In this document: one piece after another, positions 41,898 through 50,523 of the stretch
How positions within the stretch are numbered: the first letter of the stretch is position 1
Layout: the number at the start of each line of letters is the position of its first letter
Assembly (NCBI RefSeq): GCF_003148845.1
Contig: NZ_QGHA01000001.1
Coordinates: 248,001-312,000, forward strand
Reading direction: 5' to 3'
DNA: 64,000 nucleotides
Source: Mucilaginibacter oryzae
Lineage (GTDB): Bacteria; Bacteroidota; Bacteroidia; Sphingobacteriales; Sphingobacteriaceae
Notes under the pieces: generated by a model
Told to the model about the DNA's origin: nothing
Seen by the model: the letters and a program-made list of their open reading frames with translations, nothing else
The model's database searches: none
Made by a program: the position numbers and the translations under genes

Positions 41898-42167
41898 AAC
41901 CGGTAAAAATCAAAATGGCTTGGATAACCCACATTTACTATAATGCTTTAAATACAAATAAATTGTGTGGTTTAAAAGCCAGTTATTATTTTTGGATATC
42001 CGCTGCCGTAATCATGGCAAATACCCAACAATTTTAAAGTTTTCCACACGCATATTATCTTTAGTAGTACCTTCGTTTAAAGAAGTGTTATCCACATTTG
42101 TTAATTTCTATTGTGAAAAGCCTCTTTTTGGTTTAGCTATTTTCGCACTATCATTAGTATGCGCTTT

Positions 42168-45100
42168 ATGATCAAAACAAAATACATCGCCCTGCTCATT
42201 CCCGTATTTATCGCTTCAGCTGCCCGGGCACAGCAAAATCCATCCACCCAAATTTACCATACCTACCACACGGCTATCGACCTGATGGATAAAGGTAAAT
42301 TCGCGTCGGCTGCCGAGCAATTCCGCCTGGTTGAGGCCTACAAAATTAAAACAAGTACACAGTCGCAATTCGAAACCGAGCTGTCGCTTACCAAAGAAAA
42401 CAGCCAGTACTATGAGGCCTTTTGTGCCCTGAATTTAGGTAACGACGATGCCGAAAGCATGTTTCTGCGCTTTATTAAAGAGCACCCGGAAAACCCGCTT
42501 ACCAGGCAGGCGTTTTTCCAGATCGGTAAATCGTACTTTAAACAAGGTAAGTACGAAGATGCCATCCGCTGGTTTAATAAAACCGAAGCAAGCGAGCTTA
42601 ACGGCCATGATAATACCGAATACAAATTCAGAAAAGGTTATGCCTATTTTGAACTGAAAGATTATAAAAACGCGCAGCTTCTTTTTGGCGAGGTAAAAAA
42701 CAAACGCTCTGAGTTTACCGAAGACGCTACTTATTACTTTGCCTACATCGCCTATTTAAACAAAGATTACCACCTGGCGCTGGTAAACTTCGAGAAGCTG
42801 AAAAATTCAAAAAAATACGAAAACAGCTATCCGTATTACATATCGGCGGTTTACTTTTTAGATAAACGTTATGATGATGTGATCAACTACGCCGTACCTA
42901 TTGTTAACGGCACACATCAGCAAAACGAAACCGAAATGCTGAGGATCATTGCCGCGTCGTACTTTGCGAAAGCCAATTATGATAACGCAGTAAAATACTA
43001 CGCCCGCTTTGAAGACCGCGACCAGGGCCGTACCCAAAATACGCAGGATAGCTACCAGATGGGTTATACCTACTATAAGGTGGGCAACTACACCAAAGCC
43101 GCCAGCGAATTGGAAAAACTGGTTGAACAAAAGGATGTTTACAGCCAAAGCGGTAACTATACGCTGGGCGATGTGTTCCTGAAAATGAACAATAAGCAAA
43201 GCGCGCGTAACGCCTTCCTGAACGCCTCAAAAATGGATTACGACAAGCAATTACAGGAAGACGCGCTTTATGAATATGCCAAACTATCGTACGAACTTGA
43301 TTTTAACCTGCAGGCTTTAGGCGCTACAAGGTTATACCTTGCCAACTATCCGCGCTCAAAACGCATTAACGAGGTAAAGGTATTATTGGGCGAAGAGTTA
43401 TTGAATTCGCGCAGCTACAAGGAAGCGGTAGAAATTCTGGAACCTATTCCCAATAAAAATGAGGCGGCCCGCTTAGCCTACCAAAAAGTAACCTATTACC
43501 GCGGTTTGGAGTTTTATAACGAACGTGCCTTTGAAAATGCCATCGGCATCTTCCTGCGTTCATTAGCTGATCCTGTTGATACTAAAACACAGGCATTAAC
43601 TACCTACTGGATGGCAGAGGCGATGTATGAGGTGCGCAAATACGGCGAATCGGTAGAAAACTTTGAGAAGTTTTTATCAATGCCCGAAGCTAAAGAAACC
43701 GATGTATCCAACTATGCTAACTATGCTTTGGCTTACGCGGCCTTTGGCGGTGAACAATATAAAAAGGCGGCTAACTATTTCGAGAAGTTTTTACAGGGCG
43801 ATGTAAAAGACGCCGCCACCCAAAATGACGCAATAACACGTTTAGCCGACAGCTATTTTGTGCTGAAAAGCTACAGCAATGCCATGACCTATTATAACCG
43901 CATCATAGCCATGCACAACCAGGGCGAGGACTACGCCTTGTTTCAGCGAGGCATGATCCAGGGTTTGCAGGGCGCTTTAGATACTAAAATAGCTACCCTG
44001 AATGATGTACTGAACAAATTCCCTAATTCGGATTACGCGGACGACGCCTCGTTCGAGATAGCCTATACTTATTTCCTGAAAAACGACGGAGAAAAAGCCA
44101 AAACCGATCTGCAGGCCATGATCCAGAAATATCCGCGCAGCAGTTATATCCCGCGCGCGCTGGTAACCATCGGCCTGATCGATTACAACGCAGGGAATGA
44201 CGACCTGGCTGTAGAATCTTTCAAAAAGGTAGTTCAGGATTACTCATCAACAGATGAGGCTAAGCAGGCCCTTAAACAGATCGAGAAGATTTATACCGAT
44301 AAAGGCGACGCGCAGACATTTATCAACTACGCGGCCACTACGCCTATAGGCAACTATACCACTGCCGACCAGGAAAGTATCCTGATCACCGCGGCTAATA
44401 ACCTTTATTTAAAAGGCGACTGGCAGGGAACCGTAAGCGGCGTTAACGCTTATTTTGATAAATTCCCGAGCAAACAAATTTACGAGAAACAGGCACGCTT
44501 TATCCGCGCGCAGGCTTTGGCTAACTTAGGGCGTACGCAGGAAGCCGTGGTTGATTACAATGTAATATTGAACGACTGGACCAGCGCCTACAGCGAAAAA
44601 GCCCTCATCAGCATGGCTAAACTGTACATGCAGCAGAAAAAATACAATGAGGCCGTAGTATTCCTGAAACGCCTGGAAACCAATGCCGAGTACAAGGCCG
44701 ATTATACCTTCGCTATCACTAACCTGATGTACTGCTACTCGGAAATGTTAATGACCGACGATGCCATTAAGTACGCCGAACTGGTTAAAACCAACGACAA
44801 AACATCGCAGGAGGATAAATATAAAACCGGCTTATACGAGGGTAAAGCCTACCTGGCAACCGGTGATACCGCCCTCGCTGTTAAGCAGTTTACCTATACT
44901 GCCACCAACACCAAAACCGTAGCCGCTGCCGAAGCAAGGTACAACCTGGCCTTTATTGAATATGGCAAAGGCCGTTACAAAACATCGCAAAAAATGTGTT
45001 TTGAGCTGGCTAAAGAGTTACCTAACTACGATTATTGGATAGCTAAAACGTACATCCTGTTAGCCGATAACTACGTTGGTTTAAAAGACACTTTCCAGGC

Positions 45101-45257
45101 TAAAGCAACCCTGCAAAGCATCATTGATAACTACAAAGCCGATGATGATATCCTGCCAACCGCCAGGGAGAAGCTGGATAAGCTGAATGGCCGTAAAACC
45201 AAACAGGCACCTGTAAGCAAAGAGACCGCGCAGCCTGATACCACTAACAACCAGTAA
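42168..45257 (+). CDS. Large periplasmic TPR protein
   Basis: 1029 residues from the ATG at 42168, which begins signal peptide MIKTKYIALLIPVFIASA (SAARAQ cleavage); an ATG three codons earlier is less likely. The mature protein is built almost entirely of tetratricopeptide repeats, for example DLMDKGKFASAAEQFRLVEA, FFQIGKSYFKQGKYEDAIRW, MGYTYYKVGNYTKAASELEK and LLADNYVGLKDTFQAKATLQ. Such TPR proteins organise envelope complexes. It is followed by an outer-membrane barrel gene (28 bp) and then the HU-CCDC81/SPOR, ExbB, ExbD, TonB set, all in one direction, suggesting a joint role in energising or building the outer membrane. Confidence 0.9.
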   Translation: MIKTKYIALLIPVFIASAARAQQNPSTQIYHTYHTAIDLMDKGKFASAAEQFRLVEAYKIKTSTQSQFETELSLTKENSQYYEAFCALNLGNDDAESMFLRFIKEHPENPLTRQAFFQIGKSYFKQGKYEDAIRWFNKTEASELNGHDNTEYKFRKGYAYFELKDYKNAQLLFGEVKNKRSEFTEDATYYFAYIAYLNKDYHLALVNFEKLKNSKKYENSYPYYISAVYFLDKRYDDVINYAVPIVNGTHQQNETEMLRIIAASYFAKANYDNAVKYYARFEDRDQGRTQNTQDSYQMGYTYYKVGNYTKAASELEKLVEQKDVYSQSGNYTLGDVFLKMNNKQSARNAFLNASKMDYDKQLQEDALYEYAKLSYELDFNLQALGATRLYLANYPRSKRINEVKVLLGEELLNSRSYKEAVEILEPIPNKNEAARLAYQKVTYYRGLEFYNERAFENAIGIFLRSLADPVDTKTQALTTYWMAEAMYEVRKYGESVENFEKFLSMPEAKETDVSNYANYALAYAAFGGEQYKKAANYFEKFLQGDVKDAATQNDAITRLADSYFVLKSYSNAMTYYNRIIAMHNQGEDYALFQRGMIQGLQGALDTKIATLNDVLNKFPNSDYADDASFEIAYTYFLKNDGEKAKTDLQAMIQKYPRSSYIPRALVTIGLIDYNAGNDDLAVESFKKVVQDYSSTDEAKQALKQIEKIYTDKGDAQTFINYAATTPIGNYTTADQESILITAANNLYLKGDWQGTVSGVNAYFDKFPSKQIYEKQARFIRAQALANLGRTQEAVVDYNVILNDWTSAYSEKALISMAKLYMQQKKYNEAVVFLKRLETNAEYKADYTFAITNLMYCYSEMLMTDDAIKYAELVKTNDKTSQEDKYKTGLYEGKAYLATGDTALAVKQFTYTATNTKTVAAAEARYNLAFIEYGKGRYKTSQKMCFELAKELPNYDYWIAKTYILLADNYVGLKDTFQAKATLQSIIDNYKADDDILPTAREKLDKLNGRKTKQAPVSKETAQPDTTNNQ

Positions 45258-45285
45258 CAAAGAATAAGATAAAAGAAGACAAGCA

Positions 45286-47154
45286 ATGAACTCAAGATAC
45301 ACCTACACGCTGCTTACCTTATTGATAGCATTATACTTTGTTCCTGCACAAGCACAAACAAAGAAGCCTGCCAAAAAAGCGACGGTTAAAACCGAAGTCA
45401 AAAAAACTACAGCCAAACCGGCGGTTAAAAAATCCGCCGCAAAACCGGCAAACAAAAAAGTAACCGACAATAGCTTAGGCGATGCCGCTGCCAGATCGTT
45501 ACAGGATACCACCAAAAAAGGCGGGGGCAATAACCCCAACAATCCCAATAACGGCGGCAGCCTTTCGGAAGAGATTGTGGTAACAACGGCCTATAAGCCT
45601 GTACTTGCCGACGCTGTAAAAATTCGCCGCAACCCCGATCTGGAAGATAAAGCGCCCTTTAAAGCGCCCCTAACCTATGCCCCGCTGGATAAACGCCAGG
45701 AGCAAAACTCCGAGATCAGGCAGTTAGACCCCATGAAGCGCCCTGCCGAACAGGATTCGGTACTCACCAACAATATTGTTAAGGTTGGAGCAGGCAATTT
45801 GAAAACAATTTTTGGCGAGGCTTACTTTGGTAACGGTCGCGATGAGGCTTTACAGTTTGGCGGTCACCTCAAACATTTTTCGCAATCAGGCTCGTTACAA
45901 AAACAAACTGAAAGCCGCGATGAGGCCGGAGTGTTTGGTAAAAGCGTTATAGGCGATAACAATGTATCCGGCAGGATAAACTACAACCGCCTGGGCACTT
46001 ATTTTTACGGTTTTAACCAGGATGCTCCAAGTACCGCCTTTGTGCCGGCCAAGCAGCACTTCAATACCATAAGCGGTGAGGTTGAACTGGCCAAGAACTA
46101 TAAAGACGTTGAAAACGATTTTACCTATGCCGTAAAATTAAAAGGCTACGCTTTTAGCAACGCTTATGCCGCCCGCGAAAACAACGTGGTAATCTCCGGC
46201 TTTTTAAACCAGACGGTTAAACAGTTTTATGCCGGCCTAAGCGGATCAATAGATCTGGCGAGCCAGAAGGATAGCTTATACAGCCTGGGTAATAACATTG
46301 CCCGCGTTAACCCCTACATCAAGTTCCAGGGCGATAATTATAAAATAGAAGCGGGCGTTAACATTGTGAAGGAGTTTGGCGACTTCGGCAAGTTTTATAT
46401 TTTCCCGGCTGCTAAATTGGAAATGCAGATAGTACCTAAATATGTACGTTTATTTGTAGAGGCAAAAGGAGATGTAAACCGCTCATCATTGCGTGATTTT
46501 GCCATGATCAACCCTTTCCTCGGTCAAAATATCAATATCAAAAACTCGGTAGACCAGTTGGATATTGCCGCCGGTTTAAAAGGTACCATCGCGCCGGGCT
46601 TAAGCTTCAAAGCAACAGTATTCCGCAACAGTGTTAAAAACATGCCTTTAATAGCAAGCAATTTCTTAGCAGAAGGCAACAAGTTTAATGTGATTTATGA
46701 TGATGGCAAAGCCCGGGTTAACGGCTTTAACGGTGAACTGGATTTTAAAGCGACCGACGATTTTAACATCTTCGGCCGTGCCGAGTTCAGGGATTATCAA
46801 TTAGCATCTGAGGCCGAAGCCTGGAACCTGCCTAAGTTTACCTTAACCGCCGGTACCGCTATCCATATCGACAGCAAGCTTACTGTTACCGGTTCGTTAC
46901 TGATCCGCGGCGATTCTTACGACAGGCTTGAAGTGATTAACCCATCACCTGCACCAGGTACTCCGGGAACATCGTTTGTGAAACAGAACATTAAAAGTTT
47001 TGCCGATTTGAGCGGCAGTGTTGAATACCGCATTAACAGCAAGTTTTCGGTATTTGCGCAGGCTAATAACGTATTAAGCGCCTCTTACCAAAGGTGGTTA
47101 TACTATCCTAATTACGGATTTAATATCTTTGGCGGCGTAAGCTATGCTTTTTAA
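45286..47154 (+). CDS. TonB-dependent receptor-like outer-membrane barrel
   Basis: 622 residues. Signal peptide ending QAQ, then a long Lys/Ala/Thr-rich spacer (about 25-62; KKPAKKATVKTEVKKTTAKP), a Gly/Asn stretch (GGGNNPNNPNNGG) and EEIVVTTAYKPVLADAVKIR, a TonB-box-like segment. A beta-barrel follows (about 150-622), ending YGFNIFGGVSYAF with the aromatic C-terminal signal. The N-terminal plug is not convincingly recognisable. It lies just after the TPR gene and before the ExbBD/TonB cluster, so it may be an outer membrane partner of that machine. Confidence 0.82.
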   Translation: MNSRYTYTLLTLLIALYFVPAQAQTKKPAKKATVKTEVKKTTAKPAVKKSAAKPANKKVTDNSLGDAAARSLQDTTKKGGGNNPNNPNNGGSLSEEIVVTTAYKPVLADAVKIRRNPDLEDKAPFKAPLTYAPLDKRQEQNSEIRQLDPMKRPAEQDSVLTNNIVKVGAGNLKTIFGEAYFGNGRDEALQFGGHLKHFSQSGSLQKQTESRDEAGVFGKSVIGDNNVSGRINYNRLGTYFYGFNQDAPSTAFVPAKQHFNTISGEVELAKNYKDVENDFTYAVKLKGYAFSNAYAARENNVVISGFLNQTVKQFYAGLSGSIDLASQKDSLYSLGNNIARVNPYIKFQGDNYKIEAGVNIVKEFGDFGKFYIFPAAKLEMQIVPKYVRLFVEAKGDVNRSSLRDFAMINPFLGQNINIKNSVDQLDIAAGLKGTIAPGLSFKATVFRNSVKNMPLIASNFLAEGNKFNVIYDDGKARVNGFNGELDFKATDDFNIFGRAEFRDYQLASEAEAWNLPKFTLTAGTAIHIDSKLTVTGSLLIRGDSYDRLEVINPSPAPGTPGTSFVKQNIKSFADLSGSVEYRINSKFSVFAQANNVLSASYQRWLYYPNYGFNIFGGVSYAF

Positions 47155-47193
47155 GCCGCTTTGATGTTTTAAAATTAAGCGTATTTTTACCGG

Positions 47194-48243
47194 ATGGATA
47201 TAGCCAACTATTTGAGCGAATTACTTGGCCGGCACACCGAAGTGAGTGTGCCCGGTCTTGGCTGCTTTTCGCGGCAACGTGTTAACGGCTATTACGACGA
47301 AGTGCAGGCAACTTTTTTCCCGCCCGGTTTTAAGCTCGTTTTTGAGCCGCAGCCTAAAGATGACGAGATCCTGGCCCGCTATATCGCCGAAAAGAAAAAG
47401 ATATCGCTGGCATCATCCAAATATTTTACCGAAAAATACATTAACAGCCTTAAGCAGGAATTGATGCTGCACGAGGTAACTTTTGCCGAACTGGGCTGGT
47501 TTTACCTGCACGATGGCAAAATAAGTTTCAGGGTACAGGAAAATCAGAGTAACGATCCGCTGTTTTTTGGTTTGGCGCCTGTTAAAATCAACAAGGTTGA
47601 TCATGTACCGCCTCCACCGCCCGCTGCCCCCTTGCCGGCCACCGTTCCGTTATCATTTACGCCTCCACCCATAGCTACAACCGCCGAGCAACCGGAATAC
47701 ACCGAAGAAGCGCTTAAACCGAAACGCAGGACCGGCGTGTGGATAGCTGTTGCCGTAGTGATTTTGCTTGCGGGCGCGGCATTTGCCGTTTATAAATTTA
47801 AACCAGAACTGCTGCACCTTAATAAAAACAACACTACGCTGCCAGCCACCGTTGAACAGCCGCGGAGCGCGCCTGTTATAAAACAGGACAGTACCGGAAA
47901 AGATACCGTTCCGGCCGCGCATGATACCGCTAAGACAATTTCACAGGCAGGTAAAACGTTAGATAAACCGGTAGTGACCGATACAACGGCAAAACCTGAA
48001 TATGCCATCATTTTAGAATCCTATAAAACTTTAGCTAAAAGTGAAACAGAGGCAAAAAAATATATCAAAAGAGGCGTTAACGCACGTGCATGGACAGGCC
48101 CCGGTACTGGTTTACGTGTAAAAATTATCATTGGTGGTTTTGCAACTGCCGAAGAGGCCGAAGCCGAGCGCAAAAAACTGATATCAGAACACAAAATAGC
48201 AAAAGACACTTACTCAAAATTAATTACTGACAGCACGAAATGA
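47194..48243 (+). CDS. HU-CCDC81 and SPOR domain membrane protein
   Basis: 349 residues. An N-terminal HU/CCDC81-like region (about 1-130; MDIANYLSELLGRHTEVSVP, GLGCFSRQRVNGYYDEVQAT), a proline-rich linker, one membrane helix (GVWIAVAVVILLAGAAFAVY, about 181-200), another linker and a C-terminal SPOR domain (about 270-345; YAIILESYKTLAKSETEAKK, GLRVKIIIGGFATAEEAEAE). SPOR binds denuded peptidoglycan; the HU-like part may bind DNA or itself in the cytoplasm. The last four bases overlap the exbB start (ATGA), so translation is coupled. TATTTTTA six bases before the ATG resembles a -7 box. Confidence 0.88.
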   Translation: MDIANYLSELLGRHTEVSVPGLGCFSRQRVNGYYDEVQATFFPPGFKLVFEPQPKDDEILARYIAEKKKISLASSKYFTEKYINSLKQELMLHEVTFAELGWFYLHDGKISFRVQENQSNDPLFFGLAPVKINKVDHVPPPPPAAPLPATVPLSFTPPPIATTAEQPEYTEEALKPKRRTGVWIAVAVVILLAGAAFAVYKFKPELLHLNKNNTTLPATVEQPRSAPVIKQDSTGKDTVPAAHDTAKTISQAGKTLDKPVVTDTTAKPEYAIILESYKTLAKSETEAKKYIKRGVNARAWTGPGTGLRVKIIIGGFATAEEAEAERKKLISEHKIAKDTYSKLITDSTK

Positions 48244-48953
48244 CATTATTATTAATACAGCAACTAACAGATACAGCCAAACATCTTGCAGACACCACCA
48301 ATCACGCCGTAACAACAGCGGCCTTGCCAACCGAAGAACTTCGTTTCGGAGATTTGTTGCTTAAAGGCGGTTGGGTAATGATCCCGATAGGTATTTTAGC
48401 AGTACTGGGACTTGTAATATTCTTTGAACGTTATTTCACCATCCGCAAGGCATCGCGTAACGAATCGAACCTGATGGTGCAGGTACGCTCCAGCATCCAC
48501 TCGGGTAACCTCGAATCGGCCATTGCCATTTGCCGCAACAGCAACACACCGCTTGGCCGCATGCTGCAAAAAGGTTTGTTACGTATAGGCAGGCCGATAA
48601 AAGATATTGAAGGCGCTATTGAAAACGTTGGAAAAATTGAAGTATCCAAACTGGAAAAAAACATTGGCATATTGGGTATAGTTGCCGGTATAGCGCCGAT
48701 GTTCGGGTTCCTGGGTACTATCGCGGGTGTAATCAAGATTTTTTATGATATCTCAAAAACAGATAACATCAGCATGGGCGTAATCTCGGGCGGTTTGTAT
48801 GTGAAGATGGTAACATCGGCGGCAGGCTTATTTGTAGGTATCGTGGCTTACGTTTGCTACCACGTTTTAAATATGATGGTTGATAAGGTGATCCTGAAGC
48901 TGGAAACCGATGCCATCGAATTTATTGACCTGTTAGAGGAGCCGAGCAAATGA
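48240..48953 (+). CDS. exbB: MotA/TolQ/ExbB proton channel protein
   Basis: 237 residues, three membrane helices, the first in GDLLLKGGWVMIPIGILAVL and the others flanking GIVAGIAPMFGFLGTIAGVI, the TolQ/ExbB signature. Helix 3 lies in KMVTSAAGLFVGIVAYVCYH. Together with the next gene it forms the proton-driven motor that energises TonB. Overlaps the previous gene and the next gene by ATGA, so all are one operon. Confidence 0.93.
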   Translation: MTLLLIQQLTDTAKHLADTTNHAVTTAALPTEELRFGDLLLKGGWVMIPIGILAVLGLVIFFERYFTIRKASRNESNLMVQVRSSIHSGNLESAIAICRNSNTPLGRMLQKGLLRIGRPIKDIEGAIENVGKIEVSKLEKNIGILGIVAGIAPMFGFLGTIAGVIKIFYDISKTDNISMGVISGGLYVKMVTSAAGLFVGIVAYVCYHVLNMMVDKVILKLETDAIEFIDLLEEPSK

Positions 48954-49351
48954 ATTTAAGGAAAAGAACCAGGGGCGCATCCGCAGAGGTACATACATCG
49001 GCAATGAACGATATCATGTTCTTCCTGCTGCTGTTTTTCCTCATCGCATCAACGGTTACCAACCCTAACGTTATCAAATTGGTACTGCCTAAGTCATCAA
49101 GCGGGCAATCAGTATCTAAAAAAACAATTACGGTATCGGTAACTAAAGATTTGAGGTACTACGTTGATAAAAAAGAGATCCCGGTAGATGCCCTGCAAAC
49201 TACATTGGCCGGATATAAAACCATGGCTACCGAACTAACAATTGTTTTATATGTTGATAAAACCGTAGCCATACAGGATGTGGTGCAGGTGATGGACGTG
49301 GCCCAAAAATTGAATATTAAACTGGTTTTGGCAACAGAACCAAAGGGGTAA
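48950..49351 (+). CDS. exbD: ExbD/TolR-family protein
   Basis: 133 residues. Basic N-terminus (NLRKRTRGASAEVHTSAMND), one membrane helix starting with the essential Asp in MNDIMFFLLLFFLIASTV, then a periplasmic domain (LRYYVDKKEIPVDALQTTLA, LTIVLYVDKTVAIQDVVQVM). Partner of ExbB in harvesting proton motive force. Overlaps exbB by ATGA. Followed by an inverted-word repeat and then the TonB gene, so the repeat lies inside the operon. Confidence 0.93.
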   Translation: MNLRKRTRGASAEVHTSAMNDIMFFLLLFFLIASTVTNPNVIKLVLPKSSSGQSVSKKTITVSVTKDLRYYVDKKEIPVDALQTTLAGYKTMATELTIVLYVDKTVAIQDVVQVMDVAQKLNIKLVLATEPKG

Positions 49352-49352
49352 T

Positions 49353-49450
49353 TAGTGGCAGTTGCAGTTTTTAGTAGCAATAGCATTTTTTTTTAAGATA
49401 AACTAACTGCTACCAGCTGCTGCAACTATTCAAAAACTGCCACTGTAACT
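49353..49450. repeat. Inverted short-word repeat between exbD and tonB
   Basis: AGTGGCAGTTGCAGTTTTTAGTAGCA (49353-49378) is matched by complementary words in AACTGCTACCAGCTGCTGCAACTATTC and AAAAACTGCCACTG. The element begins right after the exbD stop. As RNA it would fold between the two genes and may affect the tonB level or mRNA processing. Confidence 0.65.
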
Positions 49451-49472
49451 TAAAAACTGCGACTGATTAAAA

Positions 49473-50291
49473 ATGGAGTACAGGGAAGAAAATAACTATC
49501 CGAAAGCGTTTATTGCAACAGGCATTATTATGGCTGTGCTGATAGCGGCATGTTATTTTATCGTATTCAAGAACCCGCCTGTTGAGGAGAATGGCACGGG
49601 CGGTATCCTGGTAAACTACGGTACAGTTGATGAAGGTATGGGCGATGACTATATGAGTACCGAAGAACCATCGGTAGCCGAAAAGGCCAATAACACCAAA
49701 CCGGACAAAGTTACCGAAGCCAAACCAACCGAAGAAAAGCCAACGCCGCAAAGCAGCGAAAAAGCGGTAGTTACCCAAAACACCGAAGACGCGCCCGAAG
49801 TGGCTGCTCCTGATAAAAAGCCAAGCCAAACAGTAGCGACACCTCAACCTGTAAAAACTCCGCCTGCCAAGCCAACGGTTAACCAAAACGCGCTTTACAA
49901 AGGCAAAGCCTCGACGGGTACCGGCGAAGGCGACGGCACAGGCAAAACCCCAGGCAACCAGGGTAAGCCAACAGGCACTACGCTTACCAATAATTACAAC
50001 GGTACAGGATCAGGCAATGGTGGCAGCCTGAACATGGCGCAGCGTAACTTTGTGAGTCGCCCATCGGTGAGTGATGGTAATCGTCAAACTGGTAAAATTG
50101 TAGTTGATATCCGGGTAGATAAAGATGGAAACGTAACTTATGCCAAAGCCGGTGCCCGCGGAACTACCATATCTGATGATGCATTGCTCCAAAAATGCGA
50201 AGATGCTGTGCGTAACTCCAAGCTTAACCCGCTTGATAATGCCCCTGATCAGCAGCAGGGTACTGTAGTTTTTGTGTTCAAGGTAAATTAA
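49473..50291 (+). CDS. TonB-like energy transducer
   Basis: 272 residues. One N-terminal membrane helix (FIATGIIMAVLIAACYFIVF, about 11-30), a long Pro/Lys/Glu/Thr-rich linker (EAKPTEEKPTPQSSEKAVVT, PVKTPPAKPTVNQ) that spans the periplasm, a Gly/Asn/Thr stretch and a C-terminal domain (about 195-272; GKIVVDIRVDKDGNVTYAKA, LNPLDNAPDQQQGTVVFVFK) of the TonB/TolA type. It would couple ExbBD to outer membrane partners encoded upstream. Lies 121 bp after exbD across a repeat. The frame is intact, ending just before the heptamer array at 50298. Confidence 0.88.
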   Translation: MEYREENNYPKAFIATGIIMAVLIAACYFIVFKNPPVEENGTGGILVNYGTVDEGMGDDYMSTEEPSVAEKANNTKPDKVTEAKPTEEKPTPQSSEKAVVTQNTEDAPEVAAPDKKPSQTVATPQPVKTPPAKPTVNQNALYKGKASTGTGEGDGTGKTPGNQGKPTGTTLTNNYNGTGSGNGGSLNMAQRNFVSRPSVSDGNRQTGKIVVDIRVDKDGNVTYAKAGARGTTISDDALLQKCEDAVRNSKLNPLDNAPDQQQGTVVFVFKVN

Positions 50292-50297
50292 TTTTTG

Positions 50298-50523
50298 TGG
50301 TTCATGGATCATTGTTCATGGTTCATAGTTCATGGATCATGGTTCATAGTTCATGGTTCATAGTAGCAAACGAATTATAGTTGATAGCTTAGTTGATAGT
50401 TCATGTTTTTCTGTGGAATAATATTGCACTTGTCCGGCATCTAAGCAACTCCATAATGCTATTTTTGCCCACAAGTAATGGTTCTAACCATGAACCATGA
50501 ACCATGAACCATGAACCATGAAC
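50298..50523. repeat. Heptamer inverted array spanning the folC start codon
   Basis: Left arm 50298-50364 contains repeated GTTCATG or GTTCATA words. Right arm 50481-50523 contains four ATGAACC units in a row and ends in the folC initiation codon. ATGs fall at 50490, 50497, 50504, 50511 and 50518, seven bases apart. Left and right arms are complementary, so the RNA could form a long hairpin covering the folC start. Confidence 0.8.
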
